The notes: generated from the sequence alone by a model not told the origin. Numbered from the stretch's first letter, positions 1 through 9,430 are shown. The stretch is 64,000 nucleotides of DNA from Pseudoalteromonas sp. Scap06 (GCF_013394165.1 NZ_CP041330.1:1976501-2040500); one strand, 5' to 3'. Numbers and translations: made by a program.

Positions 1-720
1 AAAGAAAATCTTAAAATTGCTGTTCCGGCCGCTATCCTTACTATTGCATTACTATTGTTTTTAACGCCTGCAGCACAAGTAGTTGATACCAAAGACTACG
101 ATATTTTATTAGTACTTCCTTATGCCTTTATTTTAGTACTGGCAGTAATGGGCTTTAATGTATTTGTAGTACTGTTAAGCGGTATTGTTTTCGCCGCATT
201 GATGGGCTTTACTGGAAGCTATGAAGGCGCCAGCTTTGTAAAAGATGTTTACCAAGGTTTTAGCGACATGCAGGAAATATTTTTGCTCTCTATGTTTATT
301 GGTGGCCTCTCTGAGTTTATTCGTATTAATGGCGGCCTCGACTACATCGCGCAAAAAATTCAAGCAATCACTAAGGTCATTGCAAAATGGCATCGCAAGG
401 TAGCGGATCAGTTAGGGATAGCTGCATTAGTGCTAACCAGCAATATGTGTATTGCTAACAACACAGTGTCTATTATTGTGACTGGCCCTATTGCTAAAAA
501 GCTAGCTGACGATGGCGAAATTAGTGGTAAACGTTCTGCCAGTTTATTAGATATTTTTGCCTGTGTTACCCAAGGGTCTTTACCTTACGGCGCACAAGCA
601 CTTCTGCTTGGTGCTACATTTAAAATTAGCCCGTGGGAAGTATCAACCTCATCTTACTACTGCTTTATTTTAGCTTTTACCGCTATTGCGGTTATTTGTT
701 TACGTCGTAATAAAGCTTAA
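1..720 (+). CDS. NhaC-family Na+/H+ antiporter, C-terminal part (5' truncated by window)
   Basis: The reading frame is open from base 1, so the first in-frame TTG at 55 is not the true start and the gene begins outside the window. The product is a hydrophobic polytopic inner-membrane protein with at least five membrane segments. A conserved stretch reads TSNMCIANNTVSIIVTGPIA and is followed by an SLLDIFACVTQGSLPYGAQ segment, as in NhaC-type antiporters, which exchange Na+ for H+. The family call rests on these C-terminal motifs only. Other ion-transporter superfamily members (for example amino-acid/H+ antiporters of the same fold) cannot be fully excluded. Confidence 0.75.
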   Translation, partial: KENLKIAVPAAILTIALLLFLTPAAQVVDTKDYDILLVLPYAFILVLAVMGFNVFVVLLSGIVFAALMGFTGSYEGASFVKDVYQGFSDMQEIFLLSMFIGGLSEFIRINGGLDYIAQKIQAITKVIAKWHRKVADQLGIAALVLTSNMCIANNTVSIIVTGPIAKKLADDGEISGKRSASLLDIFACVTQGSLPYGAQALLLGATFKISPWEVSTSSYYCFILAFTAIAVICLRRNKA

Positions 721-729
721 ATCTTCTTT

Positions 730-764
730 AAACAGTGTATTAGCCACATGCTAGTACACTGTTT
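730..764 (+). terminator. Inverted repeat downstream of the antiporter gene
   Basis: AAACAGTGTA and TACACTGTTT form a 10-bp stem around a 15-nt loop just after the antiporter stop codon. There is no clear T-run after it, so it may be a weak or Rho-assisted terminator. Confidence 0.4.
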
Positions 765-838
765 ATGACAATAAATAATTAACAAATTAACCGTCTTTGC
801 TATAATGTGGTATTCAGCGTGTCACATAAAATATGGTT

Positions 839-1627
839 ATGAAAATTAAAAACTTACTTCCTCTCGTTGCACTTAGTGCGTGTGCCTTAAGTTCAACAGC
901 TACTGCTGCTAATTGGAGCAGTACTGCGCTTCATATTAACAACGGTAATCATAAAAACCCGTTCACTGAACAAAAATCAAGCACCACGGTTTATTCATTG
1001 CAACATGCTTCAGGCCATGACTATGGGGATAACTTTTTCTTTATTGATTACAGCACTGATGGCAATGACGATAACTACCAAGATCAAGACTTTTACTTTG
1101 AAGGTTATTCTACGCTTAGCTTATCGGCCGTTATGGACGAAAAAGTAGCGTCAGGTGCGCTCGTTGATGTTGGCCTAACCATGGGTATTAATGCCGCAGG
1201 CGATGCTAAAGTTGTTAAATACTTACCGGGTGTAAAATTAAGCTGGGATGTACCTGGTTTTAATTTCTTCTCAACCCTTGTGACTGCCTACATTGATGAT
1301 AGTGAAGGTGTTGCGAAAGGCGGTGCGCCAATTGAAACCAACAGCTGGATGTTTGACGTTGCTTTTGAATATCCATTTATGATTGGCTCACAAAAATTTA
1401 GTGTTAAGGGTCATGCGGAATATATTGCTGAGCGTGAAGATGAGTTTGGTAATGACGTACGCGCTTGGTTTTTAGCTCAACCTATTATTGTATGGGATAT
1501 GGGGCATGCGCTAGAAATGAAAGAAAACACCTTACTGTTAGGTATGGAGTGGCAGTACTGGCATAACAAACTTGGTACAGATGTTACAGAGTCAGTTCCA
1601 CAAGTACACATAGAGTGGACTTTTTAA
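839..1627 (+). CDS. Tsx/OmpK-like nucleoside-specific outer membrane channel
   Basis: A 262-aa outer-membrane beta-barrel. The N-terminus has a clear Sec signal peptide (MKIKNLLPLVALSACALSSTATA). The mature part starts with ANWSSTALHINNG and contains the FFFIDYSTDG-type strand seen in the Tsx/OmpK channel family, which lets nucleosides diffuse across the outer membrane. It ends in an aromatic residue (...HIEWTF), as outer-membrane barrels usually do. An ATG at 833 is also in frame; 839 is preferred because it begins directly with the basic n-region of the signal peptide. No good ribosome binding site is visible for either. Substrate specificity is inferred from the family. Confidence 0.8.
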   Translation: MKIKNLLPLVALSACALSSTATAANWSSTALHINNGNHKNPFTEQKSSTTVYSLQHASGHDYGDNFFFIDYSTDGNDDNYQDQDFYFEGYSTLSLSAVMDEKVASGALVDVGLTMGINAAGDAKVVKYLPGVKLSWDVPGFNFFSTLVTAYIDDSEGVAKGGAPIETNSWMFDVAFEYPFMIGSQKFSVKGHAEYIAEREDEFGNDVRAWFLAQPIIVWDMGHALEMKENTLLLGMEWQYWHNKLGTDVTESVPQVHIEWTF

Positions 1628-1654
1628 TAATTAAATACTTAACTATTAAAAAAT

Positions 1655-1681
1655 AAAACCTGTCATTAGACAGGTTTTTTT
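1655..1681 (+). terminator. Intrinsic terminator of the Tsx-like gene
   Basis: AAACCTGTC and GACAGGTTT pair around the loop ATTA and are followed by a T-run. It lies between two convergent genes and can serve both. Confidence 0.85.
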
Positions 1682-1689
1682 ATGGTTGA

Positions 1690-2487
1690 TTACAACTTAC
1701 ACTGCGGATTTTTACCTTGTGCTTTAGCTGTTTTTTGCTCACTAAGCGCTTTACTCATTTGCGATTGTAAATTTGCAATACGGCTTGTTGGTGCTGGGTG
1801 AGTTGATAAAAACTCTGGCGTTGCCCCACTGCCCGCTTGACTCATATTTTGCCAGAGCGTAACAGACTCTTTAGGGTTGAAACCTGCTTGCGCCATTAAA
1901 TCTAAACCAATAACGTCAGCTTCTGTCTCATGTGAACGACTAAACGGTAAAACCACACCATATTGAGCGCCAAGACCAAGCCCTTGCATAATTTCATTGC
2001 GGTATTGCACGTTACCCATTTCAAGCGCCGCACTGCCCACTTTCATTCCGGTTTGTAAAATAGAGCTTTGTGAAACACGTTCATTTGAGTGCTCTGCAAT
2101 CACATGACCGACTTCATGACCTAAAACAGTTGCAAGCTGATCTTGATTTGTAGCAATTTTTAATAATCCAGTGTGCACGCCAATATAACCACCTGGCAAT
2201 GCAAAAGCGTTTGCAGATTCATCTTCAAAGACCACCACTTCCCAATTTTGAGATGCATAATCTGTAGGAAGCACGGCTACTACTTTGTCAGCAATACAAT
2301 TGACGTAACTGTTAACTTTTGGGTCTTTATTTACCGGCTGCGTTTTTTTCATTTGGGCAAAACTCGCAGTGCCCATTTGACTCATTTGTTGATCTGAGTA
2401 AAGCGCAATCTGTGTGCGTCCAGTTGGTGATGTTTTACAACCTACTAATACTGCACTGGCAAGTACTGCCAAAACCAATTTCTTCAT
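1690..2487 (-). CDS. M48-family periplasmic metalloprotease, lipoprotein (LoiP/YcaL-like)
   Basis: A 265-aa predicted lipoprotein with lipobox LVGC (Cys17) after a short signal peptide. The zinc site HEVGH lies at residues 124-128, and a downstream HETEAD at about 186-191 supplies the third ligand, as in M48 peptidases. Size and layout match the E. coli LoiP/YcaL group, which acts on envelope proteins from the periplasmic face of a membrane, but which paralogue it corresponds to is not decided here. BepA is longer and carries TPRs, which are absent. It is convergent with the Tsx-like gene and appears monocistronic. Confidence 0.85.
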   Translation of the reverse strand: MKKLVLAVLASAVLVGCKTSPTGRTQIALYSDQQMSQMGTASFAQMKKTQPVNKDPKVNSYVNCIADKVVAVLPTDYASQNWEVVVFEDESANAFALPGGYIGVHTGLLKIATNQDQLATVLGHEVGHVIAEHSNERVSQSSILQTGMKVGSAALEMGNVQYRNEIMQGLGLGAQYGVVLPFSRSHETEADVIGLDLMAQAGFNPKESVTLWQNMSQAGSGATPEFLSTHPAPTSRIANLQSQMSKALSEQKTAKAQGKNPQCKL

Positions 2488-2657
2488 TATAATGCCCTAA
2501 AAAAGTTTGTTACTGAGTATAGAATACCAAACGCAGTGTTAGTTTAAAATCTTTGCTTTTTGCGATTAAACAATTAAGTTAGCAGGCAAACTAAGTTTAT
2601 CCAACGCCATTGCCCTGCTATACTGCCCAACCTATATTCGTTGTTTTGAGTTTTTAA

Positions 2658-3857
2658 ATGAGCGCTTCGGCTTCTTCTTTTAATACCCGTATTTTATTGC
2701 CTTTATTAGCCAGTATTGTAGCAATCACGCCTTTAGCCATTGATATGTATTTACCGGCTATGCTGGTAATTGCCAACGATCTCAATACTAGCATGCCAAA
2801 TGTTCAAATCTCGTTGAGTATCTATTTAGCAGGTTATGCATTGGGCATGTTATTTTTTGGCCCCATAGCCGATCAAATTGGCAGGCGTAAACTGGCACGA
2901 ATAGGGCTCAGTTTATTTGGCTTGAGTTCACTCGCTTTAGCATTTACCACTGAAGTGCATACTTTTTGGCTGTTAAGAGCAGTACAGGCATTTACAGGGG
3001 CGGCAGCTACGGTTGTGGTTCCAGGGATTATTAGACACATATATCAAAAAAATACTGCTAAGGGTATGTCGTACGTGTCTATGATTATGATGATAGCGCC
3101 TTTACTTGCCCCCTCTATCGGCTCAGTTATTTTAGGCTTTTCGCTTTGGTCGACTATTTTTATTGTTTTAGCGGCTTATAGCTTTGTAATTTTACTTTTT
3201 GTGCAGCGTTATTTAATCGATATCCCGATATTTAAAAATGATCGAAAAGGGTTATCGCTATTCTTTTCGAGTTACAAAGTGGTATTAAGCAACCCGCACG
3301 CCCGCGCTGATATTTTAAGCTCGATGTTTGTGTCGTTTGGCTTTTTTTGCTTTTTAACCTCGGTTCCATATATTTACCTCGACTTTTTTAAAGTATCGGA
3401 ACAATTGTTTGGCCTGCTATTCGCTTTTAATGTAATGGCGCTGATGTTTGGTAACTTTTTAAATACTCGCGTAGTGCCACGTATTGGCTCACGAAAAATG
3501 CTTTATTACGGGCTAATGTGTGGTTTTTTATCTGGCACAGCATTACTCAGCTTTAGTGTGTTGCATTTATCGCTTTACTTTATTGTTGCGGCTATTGCCC
3601 CGTTAATGATGAGCTTAGGCATAATAGCAAGTAATGCAGATTCATTAATTTTGATGAAGTTTGAACAAAATACCGGAACTGCTACGGCGGTTATCGGCAC
3701 CTTGCGTTTTGGTAGTGGCGCATTAGTAGGCCCTATATTAGCGGTAATGCATGCACAAAGTGCGGTTCCATTTTCTAGTTTAATGTTTAGTGCGGTGGTA
3801 CTGACAATACTGGTGCAGTTAATACATTATTTGAAAGACAAAAAATATGCCTCATAA
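2658..3857 (+). CDS. Bcr/CflA-family MFS drug efflux transporter
   Basis: A 399-aa polytopic inner-membrane protein with about 12 hydrophobic segments. The N-terminus carries TPLAIDMYLPAM, typical of the Bcr/CflA subfamily. The motif-A loop GPIADQIGRRK lies between TM2 and TM3, and a motif-C-like segment follows near residue 140. Members export drugs such as bicyclomycin, or sulfonamides, by H+ antiport. The real substrate is unknown. It stands alone. Its stop codon lies in the loop of the downstream terminator hairpin. Confidence 0.85.
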   Translation: MSASASSFNTRILLPLLASIVAITPLAIDMYLPAMLVIANDLNTSMPNVQISLSIYLAGYALGMLFFGPIADQIGRRKLARIGLSLFGLSSLALAFTTEVHTFWLLRAVQAFTGAAATVVVPGIIRHIYQKNTAKGMSYVSMIMMIAPLLAPSIGSVILGFSLWSTIFIVLAAYSFVILLFVQRYLIDIPIFKNDRKGLSLFFSSYKVVLSNPHARADILSSMFVSFGFFCFLTSVPYIYLDFFKVSEQLFGLLFAFNVMALMFGNFLNTRVVPRIGSRKMLYYGLMCGFLSGTALLSFSVLHLSLYFIVAAIAPLMMSLGIIASNADSLILMKFEQNTGTATAVIGTLRFGSGALVGPILAVMHAQSAVPFSSLMFSAVVLTILVQLIHYLKDKKYAS

Positions 3858-3870
3858 TGAGGCATTTTTA
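3847..3870 (+). terminator. Terminator overlapping the end of the MFS gene
   Basis: ATGCCTCA and TGAGGCAT pair, with TAA (the stop codon of the MFS gene) as the three-base loop, followed by TTTTT. It lies between convergent MFS and grpE genes. Confidence 0.8.
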
Positions 3871-3884
3871 AATTGTATACTTAA

Positions 3885-4496
3885 TTAAGCGTCAGCGGCT
3901 TTAGATACCATGACCATTGCAGGGCGTAATAAACGACCGTTTAATGTGTAGCCTTTTTGCATTACTGCTAAAACAGTATTTGGGGTTACATCGTTGCTTG
4001 GTTGGATTGACATTGCTTGATGAAAGTCTGGGTTAAACTGCTCACCTTGAGGGTTTACAATTTCAACACCAAATTTAGCTACCGCGTCGTTAAAGCTTTT
4101 CACTGTCATATCAATGCCTTCAAGTAAAGGCTTAAGCGTTTCATTTTCTTTATCAGAAAACTCAATAGCACGCTCTAAGTTATCTATAACAGGGAGTAAT
4201 TCATTAGCAAACTTTTCTAGTGCAAATTTGTGTGCTTTTTCTACATCTTGTGCAGCGCGACGACGCATATTGTCCACATCTGCAGCAGCGCGAACTACGC
4301 TATCTTTTTGATCTGCAATAGTTTGCTTTGCAGTTTCAAGCTCGGCATATAACATAGCAATTTCTGCTTCAGGGCTTTGCTCTTGCTCGGCATGTTGCTC
4401 AGCTGCTTCAACTGCCGCCTCAACATCGGCTTCGATTTGCGTCACTTCTTCGTTCAGTTCTACTTCTTGCTCTGGGTTTTGTGTCTGCTCAGACAT
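3885..4496 (-). CDS. grpE: GrpE, nucleotide exchange factor of DnaK
   Basis: A 203-aa cytosolic protein. An acidic, Glu-rich N-terminal tail (residues 1-45) leads into a long coiled coil (about 46-135) containing the family segment [19 protein letters not shown]. The C-terminal beta domain ends with [21 protein letters not shown] sequence ([20 protein letters not shown]). GrpE releases ADP from DnaK in the DnaK-DnaJ-GrpE refolding cycle. A GGAG ribosome binding site and a sigma-32-type promoter lie directly upstream, inside the gap after the HrcA-like gene. Confidence 0.97.
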   Translation of the reverse strand: MSEQTQNPEQEVELNEEVTQIEADVEAAVEAAEQHAEQEQSPEAEIAMLYAELETAKQTIADQKDSVVRAAADVDNMRRRAAQDVEKAHKFALEKFANELLPVIDNLERAIEFSDKENETLKPLLEGIDMTVKSFNDAVAKFGVEIVNPQGEQFNPDFHQAMSIQPSNDVTPNTVLAVMQKGYTLNGRLLRPAMVMVSKAADA

Positions 4497-4531
4497 AAAA
4501 TATACGCTCCAATTCTTTACAACTGCGGTAA

Positions 4532-4559
4532 TTATGGGGATTGAATAAAAAGATTCAAG
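4532..4559 (-). promoter_or_regulatory. Sigma-32 (RpoH) promoter of grpE
   Basis: On the minus strand CTTGAA (4559-4554) and CCCCATAA (4539-4532) are separated by 14 bp, close to the RpoH consensus CTTGAAA-N(11-16)-CCCCATnT. The predicted transcript starts about 30 nt before the grpE ATG. The -35 element overlaps the last codons of the HrcA-like gene. Confidence 0.8.
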
Positions 4560-5499
4560 AGCTCAATGGCTCTAATAATTTAAATTCTTGGATTATTTTC
4601 TCTAATTGCGCTGATTTTGGACAAATAACACAAAAGCGACTCTGATATTCTTGATTTTGAAAATACGGCACACTAATCACAATGAGTTCATCGCAGCTAC
4701 TGAACGGTAAGTTTTCAGTATTGAGAATAGAGACCCCATTTTTAAAAGCGAGTTTATCTTCAACAAAATTTAAAAATGATACACCAATATTAAGGCTTTG
4801 CTCACAATCTATTTTTTTATAAAGGTAGTTTTCGCCAACAACGATACTGTTATCTGAGCCTAATTTTTGGCTTAGCTCACGGGTCCATTGAGTTAAAGAG
4901 TCATGACAATTACGCGGAGCCGTATTGGCCATTGCCTGCATTCGGTAGAGGCCTTCAATTAAAGATTGTTGACTAAAAACCGTATTGAGCCAAGTAGCAA
5001 ATTCATAGCGTTGGCTATCGCTAGGGTCATTAGGCTTATTAATACAAATATTGTGGCTCTGCCCTGCTCTATCTAAGAGTAAAATAAGCCAGTTGTTTGC
5101 ATCAAAGTCGAGCACTTCTACCCTAAATACCTGCTGTGTTCTAACCTGCGGTAGCCCCACACAACAGCATACTTGGTAACGTTGACTCAAGCCATGCGCT
5201 AGCTCAACCAATTGTGCCTGCTCAGGTTGCCAATAATTAGCAATATCATTGAGCGTAAAAAACTCATCAAACCAATAGTCAAACCCATCATTGGTTGGCA
5301 CTCGGCCAGCCGATGTATGTGGTGAATACAACAAGCCTATTTTTTCAAGGCGCGCCATCGCGTTACGCACAGTGGCAGAGCATACCGCCATACCTTTTTG
5401 CTTTGCAATTTTTGTTGACGGCACAGGTAAGCCATCGCCATTACAGTACATACTCATAACAGCGGCAAATATTTGCTGATCTCGTGGGTTTAGTTTCAT
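4555..5499 (-). CDS. HrcA-like heat-shock transcription repressor
   Basis: A 314-aa protein. Residues 1-85 resemble the HrcA winged helix: [11 protein letters not shown] at the start, then [18 protein letters not shown] and [11 protein letters not shown], a near match to the HrcA signature. The rest is a divergent effector domain with the general HrcA layout (a late hydrophobic VISVPYF segment, then a C-terminal [12 protein letters not shown] segment). HrcA represses chaperone genes at CIRCE operators, but no CIRCE is visible next to this gene, grpE or htpG. An ATG at 5520 is also in frame; 5499 is preferred because the sigma-32 -10 box would place the transcript start at about 5520. Its position beside grpE supports a stress role. 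Its target sites are unknown. Confidence 0.75.
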   Translation of the reverse strand: MKLNPRDQQIFAAVMSMYCNGDGLPVPSTKIAKQKGMAVCSATVRNAMARLEKIGLLYSPHTSAGRVPTNDGFDYWFDEFFTLNDIANYWQPEQAQLVELAHGLSQRYQVCCCVGLPQVRTQQVFRVEVLDFDANNWLILLLDRAGQSHNICINKPNDPSDSQRYEFATWLNTVFSQQSLIEGLYRMQAMANTAPRNCHDSLTQWTRELSQKLGSDNSIVVGENYLYKKIDCEQSLNIGVSFLNFVEDKLAFKNGVSILNTENLPFSSCDELIVISVPYFQNQEYQSRFCVICPKSAQLEKIIQEFKLLEPLSS

Positions 5500-5527
5500 G
5501 TTATCTACATCTTTATGCATAGCTGTT

Positions 5528-5556
5528 ATATCGGGGCTAAGTATTATTATTTCAAG
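5528..5556 (-). promoter_or_regulatory. Sigma-32 (RpoH) promoter of the HrcA-like gene
   Basis: On the minus strand CTTGAAA (5556-5550) and CCCCGATAT (5536-5528) have the same 14-bp gap between CTTGAA and CCCC as at grpE and htpG. This suggests that the repressor is itself heat-induced. Confidence 0.7.
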
Positions 5557-5687
5557 TATAAAAAATACAATAAATCTAAATTTTACAGTGAATTAATTAA
5601 ATCCGCTGGTTATTACTAAGATCTGTGTTTTCAAACACTTCTGTTTTAGGTTACTCTACAAATATTAGAACTCTCAGTGTATTTATT

Positions 5688-6572
5688 ATGGACTCTCCCT
5701 TTAACACTATCGGCTTGATTGGTAAGCCAAATCATCCTAATGCTGCCGCTACTTTACAACGATTACATACGTTTTTATTAGCTTTAGGCTTTGAGGTGAT
5801 TGTTGAAAAACGTACAGGGAGTCAACTTAGTGATGTACCGAGTGACAAACTCGTAAAGCTCGTTGATTTAGGCGAGCGTGCCGACTTGGCGATTGTGGTT
5901 GGAGGCGATGGCAACATGCTGGGTGCTGCACGGGTACTTGCTCGCTTTGATATAGCCGTAATTGGTGTAAATAGAGGTAATTTAGGCTTTTTAACTGATT
6001 TGAATCCAGAAGGGTTTGAGGGTAGCTTAGAACAGGTACTCAGCGGTGATTACATTGAAGAAAAACGTTTTTTATTAGAAGTTGAAGTGTATCGTCATAA
6101 CGAACTTAAAAGCGCTAATTCTGCAGTAAACGAAGCAGTGCTTCATGCTGATAAAGTAGCACATATGATTGAGTTTGAAGCCTTTATAAACGATGACTTT
6201 GTATTTTCTCAACGCTCCGATGGTTTGATTGTGTCGACTCCAACAGGCTCAACGGCATACTCTTTATCGGGCGGTGGGCCTATTTTAACACCAGAGCTTA
6301 ATGCAATGTCACTGGTTCCGATGTTTCCACATACTTTATCAAGTCGCCCTTTAGTGGTGGATGCTGATAATGAAGTGCGTTTAAAGCTTAGTTTAGAAAA
6401 TACTGATAGCTTACAAGTAAGCTGTGACAGCCATGTTGTACTCGCCGTATTACCGGGTGATGAGGTAGTTATACGTAAAGCTGACAAAAAATTACGCTTA
6501 ATCCACCCAAAAAATTATTCTTATTATAATGTGCTACGTAAAAAGCTTAATTGGGGTAGTCGTCTATACTAG
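5688..6572 (+). CDS. nadK: NAD kinase
   Basis: A 294-aa enzyme that phosphorylates NAD to NADP with ATP. The diagnostic GGDGNML motif is at residues 72-78, followed by the conserved [11 protein letters not shown] and the [15 protein letters not shown] segment of the substrate pocket. The start is set at 5688 ([14 protein letters not shown]) because this matches the usual ~292-aa family length. The in-frame ATG at 5625 would add 21 residues unlike the family. It is divergent from the HrcA-like gene and upstream of recN, as nadK-recN are neighbours in E. coli. Confidence 0.95.
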   Translation: MDSPFNTIGLIGKPNHPNAAATLQRLHTFLLALGFEVIVEKRTGSQLSDVPSDKLVKLVDLGERADLAIVVGGDGNMLGAARVLARFDIAVIGVNRGNLGFLTDLNPEGFEGSLEQVLSGDYIEEKRFLLEVEVYRHNELKSANSAVNEAVLHADKVAHMIEFEAFINDDFVFSQRSDGLIVSTPTGSTAYSLSGGGPILTPELNAMSLVPMFPHTLSSRPLVVDADNEVRLKLSLENTDSLQVSCDSHVVLAVLPGDEVVIRKADKKLRLIHPKNYSYYNVLRKKLNWGSRLY

Positions 6573-6687
6573 TTTGAACGAATTTTAATCTGAAAAAATC
6601 ATTAGCCCCTAATTTTATTGCCAAAGATGCAACTTTAGCGCAAAATATTGGACTAGAAATTTTAAATATCATCAGGAAAAAGTAGTA

Positions 6688-7245
6688 ATGAATTATGTAG
6701 TATTTCTTGCTTTATTATTATTAATTACCCTACTTGGCAGTTACATGCTAATTGAGAGTAATCGAAAAAAAACCATTGAAGCAAAGAAAAAGCTGTTTAA
6801 CGAGCGCGTAGCAAGTACTCAATCACGTTTAAAAATAAAACTAAACGAGTTACTTGATGCAAAAGTAATCAGTGCTAAGCACCTTCCTAGAATTCAAGCC
6901 GTTGTTAGTAACTTTTTTGTGGTACAGCCTCACACCGATGAAAATTTAGTTAAGTTGGAATCGTTATGTAACCAACTTATTAATATACTTAATGAAGAAC
7001 TTATAAAAACCTATAAAAGTAACAATAGCCAAGCATTTGCCGACAGCACTCAATATTTTATAGCAGAGTTGCCAGCTCAAGGTATTTTATACAATAAAAA
7101 TTTTTACCAAGAAGTCCTTCCTACGTTAATCTTAAAGTTGAAAACTGAAGAAAACATACAACCAGTTGATAATATTGATCTTAACGATGAAACCCTCCCT
7201 ATTGATGAAGAAAAAAAAACACTAATTGAGCCCAGCCTTGCTTAA
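6688..7245 (+). CDS. Hypothetical single-pass membrane protein between nadK and recN
   Basis: A 185-aa protein that I do not recognise. Residues 3-22 form one N-terminal transmembrane segment with a short periplasmic start. A basic KKKTIEAKKK stretch and a helical, probably coiled-coil region follow (about 25-120). The tail is acidic (DNIDLNDETLPIDEEK). A cytosolic, peripheral scaffold-like role is possible but not shown. An AGGAAAAAG ribosome binding site precedes the ATG. It sits between nadK and recN on the same strand, upstream of the SOS box, so it is probably transcribed separately from recN. Confidence 0.6.
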   Translation: MNYVVFLALLLLITLLGSYMLIESNRKKTIEAKKKLFNERVASTQSRLKIKLNELLDAKVISAKHLPRIQAVVSNFFVVQPHTDENLVKLESLCNQLINILNEELIKTYKSNNSQAFADSTQYFIAELPAQGILYNKNFYQEVLPTLILKLKTEENIQPVDNIDLNDETLPIDEEKKTLIEPSLA

Positions 7246-7279
7246 AATATAGAAATTTAATTTGCAATAAACCAAAACA

Positions 7280-7295
7280 CTGTATAAATTAACAG
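7280..7295 (+). promoter_or_regulatory. LexA (SOS) box upstream of recN
   Basis: CTGTATAAATTAACAG has the full CTGT-N8-ACAG core of the gammaproteobacterial LexA operator. It is about 25 bp before the recN start. recN is a classic SOS gene, which supports the call. Confidence 0.92.
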
Positions 7296-7320
7296 TTAAT
7301 TCACTGGATGGATGAACAGT

Positions 7321-8994
7321 ATGTTAATTGGTTTAGAAATTAAAAATTTTGCAATTGTAAGTAATTTAAGCACTGAATGGCATTCGGGCATGACCGCTAT
7401 TACCGGTGAAACGGGTGCGGGTAAATCAATCGCTATTGATGCGTTATCACTGTGCCTTGGAGAAAGAGCAGAAGCATCTGCTGTGCGCCCGGGCACTGAT
7501 AAAGCCGAGGTAAGTGCGCAATTTGATTTAAGCAATTTGCCACACGCCCATGCATTTCTAGAAGAGAACATGCTTAATAATGACGATAACGAATGTCTAC
7601 TTCGTAGAGTTGTTTGCAAGAATGGCCGCAGCAAAAGCTACATTAATGGTAGCCCTGTCACCGCTGCACAGCTAAAAGAGCTAGGCCAATATTTAATTTC
7701 TATACATGGTCAACATGCACACCAGCATCTATTAAAAGCAGAGCATCAATTACAGCTACTGGATGCTTACGCCGGGCACCAAAATCTAGTTAATGCTGTA
7801 AGCCAACGCTATAAACGTTATGCTGATTTACAAAAAGAATTTAAACAACTAGAACATCAACAGCAACAACAAGCTGCGCAGAAACAGTTATTAGAATACC
7901 AAGTAGCTGAACTTGATGAATTTGCCTTGCAAACAGGTGAATTTGAACAAATAGAAGCAGAGCATTATAAGCTCAGTAATAGCCAAACTATTTTGCAATC
8001 TTGTCAGCGCGAGCTACAACACTTATACGAAAGTGATGAGCAAAATGCGTGCTCTCTTATACAACATAGCGCGCAACAATTTAATGAACTTGCACATTAT
8101 GATGAAACCCTGGCCAATGTAGCAGCATTACTGACAGAAGCGGCGGTTCAAGTTGAAGAAGCAAGCAGAGAAATACGCAATTATACTGAACAAGCTGACT
8201 TAGATCCTACTCGCTTAACGGAAGTAGAAAACAGGCTCAGCGGCGCTATGGATTTAGCAAGAAAACACCATATAAAGCCACAAGAGCTCGTTGAGTTTCA
8301 TCAAAATGTAACACAAGAGCTAGACTCTATAAGCAGTAATAGTTCGCGCCTCGAACAGCTTGAAGGTGAAATTACAGCAGCTCTTGAAGATTATCAAACG
8401 GCTAGTGAGGAATTAAGTGCTAGCCGTCATCAATACGCTAATACACTTAATGGCTTGATCAGCGAAAGCATGGCTAATTTATCTATGGAAAATGGCGTTT
8501 TTGAAATAGCCCTTACAGCACATACCGATCGCTCTCCAAACAGCTTAGGTTTTGATAATGTATCGTTTTTAGTATCAACAAACCCAGGGCAACCATTGCA
8601 ACCTTTAGCAAAAGTAGCCTCTGGTGGTGAGCTATCACGCATTAGTTTGGCTATTCAGGTTATTATTGCCCAAAAAGTCACGACTCCTACGCTTATATTT
8701 GATGAAGTTGATGTCGGTATTTCTGGCCCAACGGCTGCTGCCGTTGGTAAACTGCTGCGCCAATTAGGTAAATCGACACAAGTAATTTGTGTAACTCATT
8801 TACCGCAAGTGGCCAGTAGTGCTCATCAGCAATTTTTTGTTGCCAAAGAAATCGCTAATGGTGAAACATTTACGCATATGCTGGCATTGAATAAAGATGG
8901 CAGGGTTAATGAAATTGCGCGCTTGCTGGGTGGTGATAACATTAGCAAAACAGCTAAAGCAAATGCGAAAGAGCTTATAAAAGCGCACGGATAA
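7321..8994 (+). CDS. recN: DNA repair protein RecN (SMC-like ATPase)
   Basis: A 557-aa SMC-like protein that acts in double-strand break repair by recombination. The N-terminal Walker A motif GETGAGKS is at residues 29-36. Two coiled-coil arms (about 150-370) follow, then the C-terminal ABC signature ASGGELSR and Walker B LIFDEVDVGI. The start MLIGLEIKNFAIV aligns with E. coli RecN and has GGATG upstream; an ATG at 7312 is the alternative. The LexA box just upstream indicates DNA-damage induction. Confidence 0.97.
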   Translation: MLIGLEIKNFAIVSNLSTEWHSGMTAITGETGAGKSIAIDALSLCLGERAEASAVRPGTDKAEVSAQFDLSNLPHAHAFLEENMLNNDDNECLLRRVVCKNGRSKSYINGSPVTAAQLKELGQYLISIHGQHAHQHLLKAEHQLQLLDAYAGHQNLVNAVSQRYKRYADLQKEFKQLEHQQQQQAAQKQLLEYQVAELDEFALQTGEFEQIEAEHYKLSNSQTILQSCQRELQHLYESDEQNACSLIQHSAQQFNELAHYDETLANVAALLTEAAVQVEEASREIRNYTEQADLDPTRLTEVENRLSGAMDLARKHHIKPQELVEFHQNVTQELDSISSNSSRLEQLEGEITAALEDYQTASEELSASRHQYANTLNGLISESMANLSMENGVFEIALTAHTDRSPNSLGFDNVSFLVSTNPGQPLQPLAKVASGGELSRISLAIQVIIAQKVTTPTLIFDEVDVGISGPTAAAVGKLLRQLGKSTQVICVTHLPQVASSAHQQFFVAKEIANGETFTHMLALNKDGRVNEIARLLGGDNISKTAKANAKELIKAHG

Positions 8995-9041
8995 AATTAT
9001 ACATTTATAGTGCGTTACCTTGATACGGTGAGGATACCTTG

Positions 9042-9359
9042 ATGCAAACAACGGTCATTTATTTTGGCTTAGCAATTAACTGGCTACTACTTATAGTTAG
9101 TGTACTTTTAGCCATGTTTAGCAAGTTTAAACATACACAATTTAAACAAGGCTTATATCGTTTTTTAAATATGGCATTGATTGTACATATTGTTATTGCT
9201 GTTATGTTAGTTTTTAGCAGCACAACTATTAGTGGCTTAATAACACTTAGTTGGTTGGTTATTAGCCTACAGCTTGTTTGTAACATTATCTGCTATAAAA
9301 GTGTGAAACGTCGACAAGCCAGAGTGAAATCGAGCCTTGATCACTTCTCGATGGATTAA
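9042..9359 (+). CDS. Small hypothetical membrane protein downstream of recN
   Basis: A 105-aa protein with three predicted membrane helices (about residues 6-28, 44-62 and 66-90) and a short basic C-terminal tail (KSVKRRQARVKS). I do not recognise the family. The start at ATG 9042 has a good ribosome binding site (GTGAGGA); a TTG just before it is not needed. It lies 47 bp after recN and before a strong terminator, so it is probably co-transcribed with recN and SOS-induced, which is an inference from spacing. Confidence 0.6.
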   Translation: MQTTVIYFGLAINWLLLIVSVLLAMFSKFKHTQFKQGLYRFLNMALIVHIVIAVMLVFSSTTISGLITLSWLVISLQLVCNIICYKSVKRRQARVKSSLDHFSMD

Positions 9360-9373
9360 CTAACATAGCGTTT

Positions 9374-9410
9374 AAAAATGCCCGCAACCTGTGTATTGCG
9401 GGCATTTTTA
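9374..9410 (+). terminator. Intrinsic terminator of the recN unit
   Basis: AAAAATGCCCGCAA and TTGCGGGCATTTTT form a long perfect stem with an 8-nt loop and a T-rich end. Confidence 0.92.
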
Positions 9411-9430
9411 TTTGTAAAACTGAGGGAATA

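Noticed and set aside
5521..5624. Possible CIRCE element near the HrcA-like gene
   Set aside because: No TTAGCACTC-N9-GAGTGCTAA or close variant is visible. The conserved signals there are RpoH-type.
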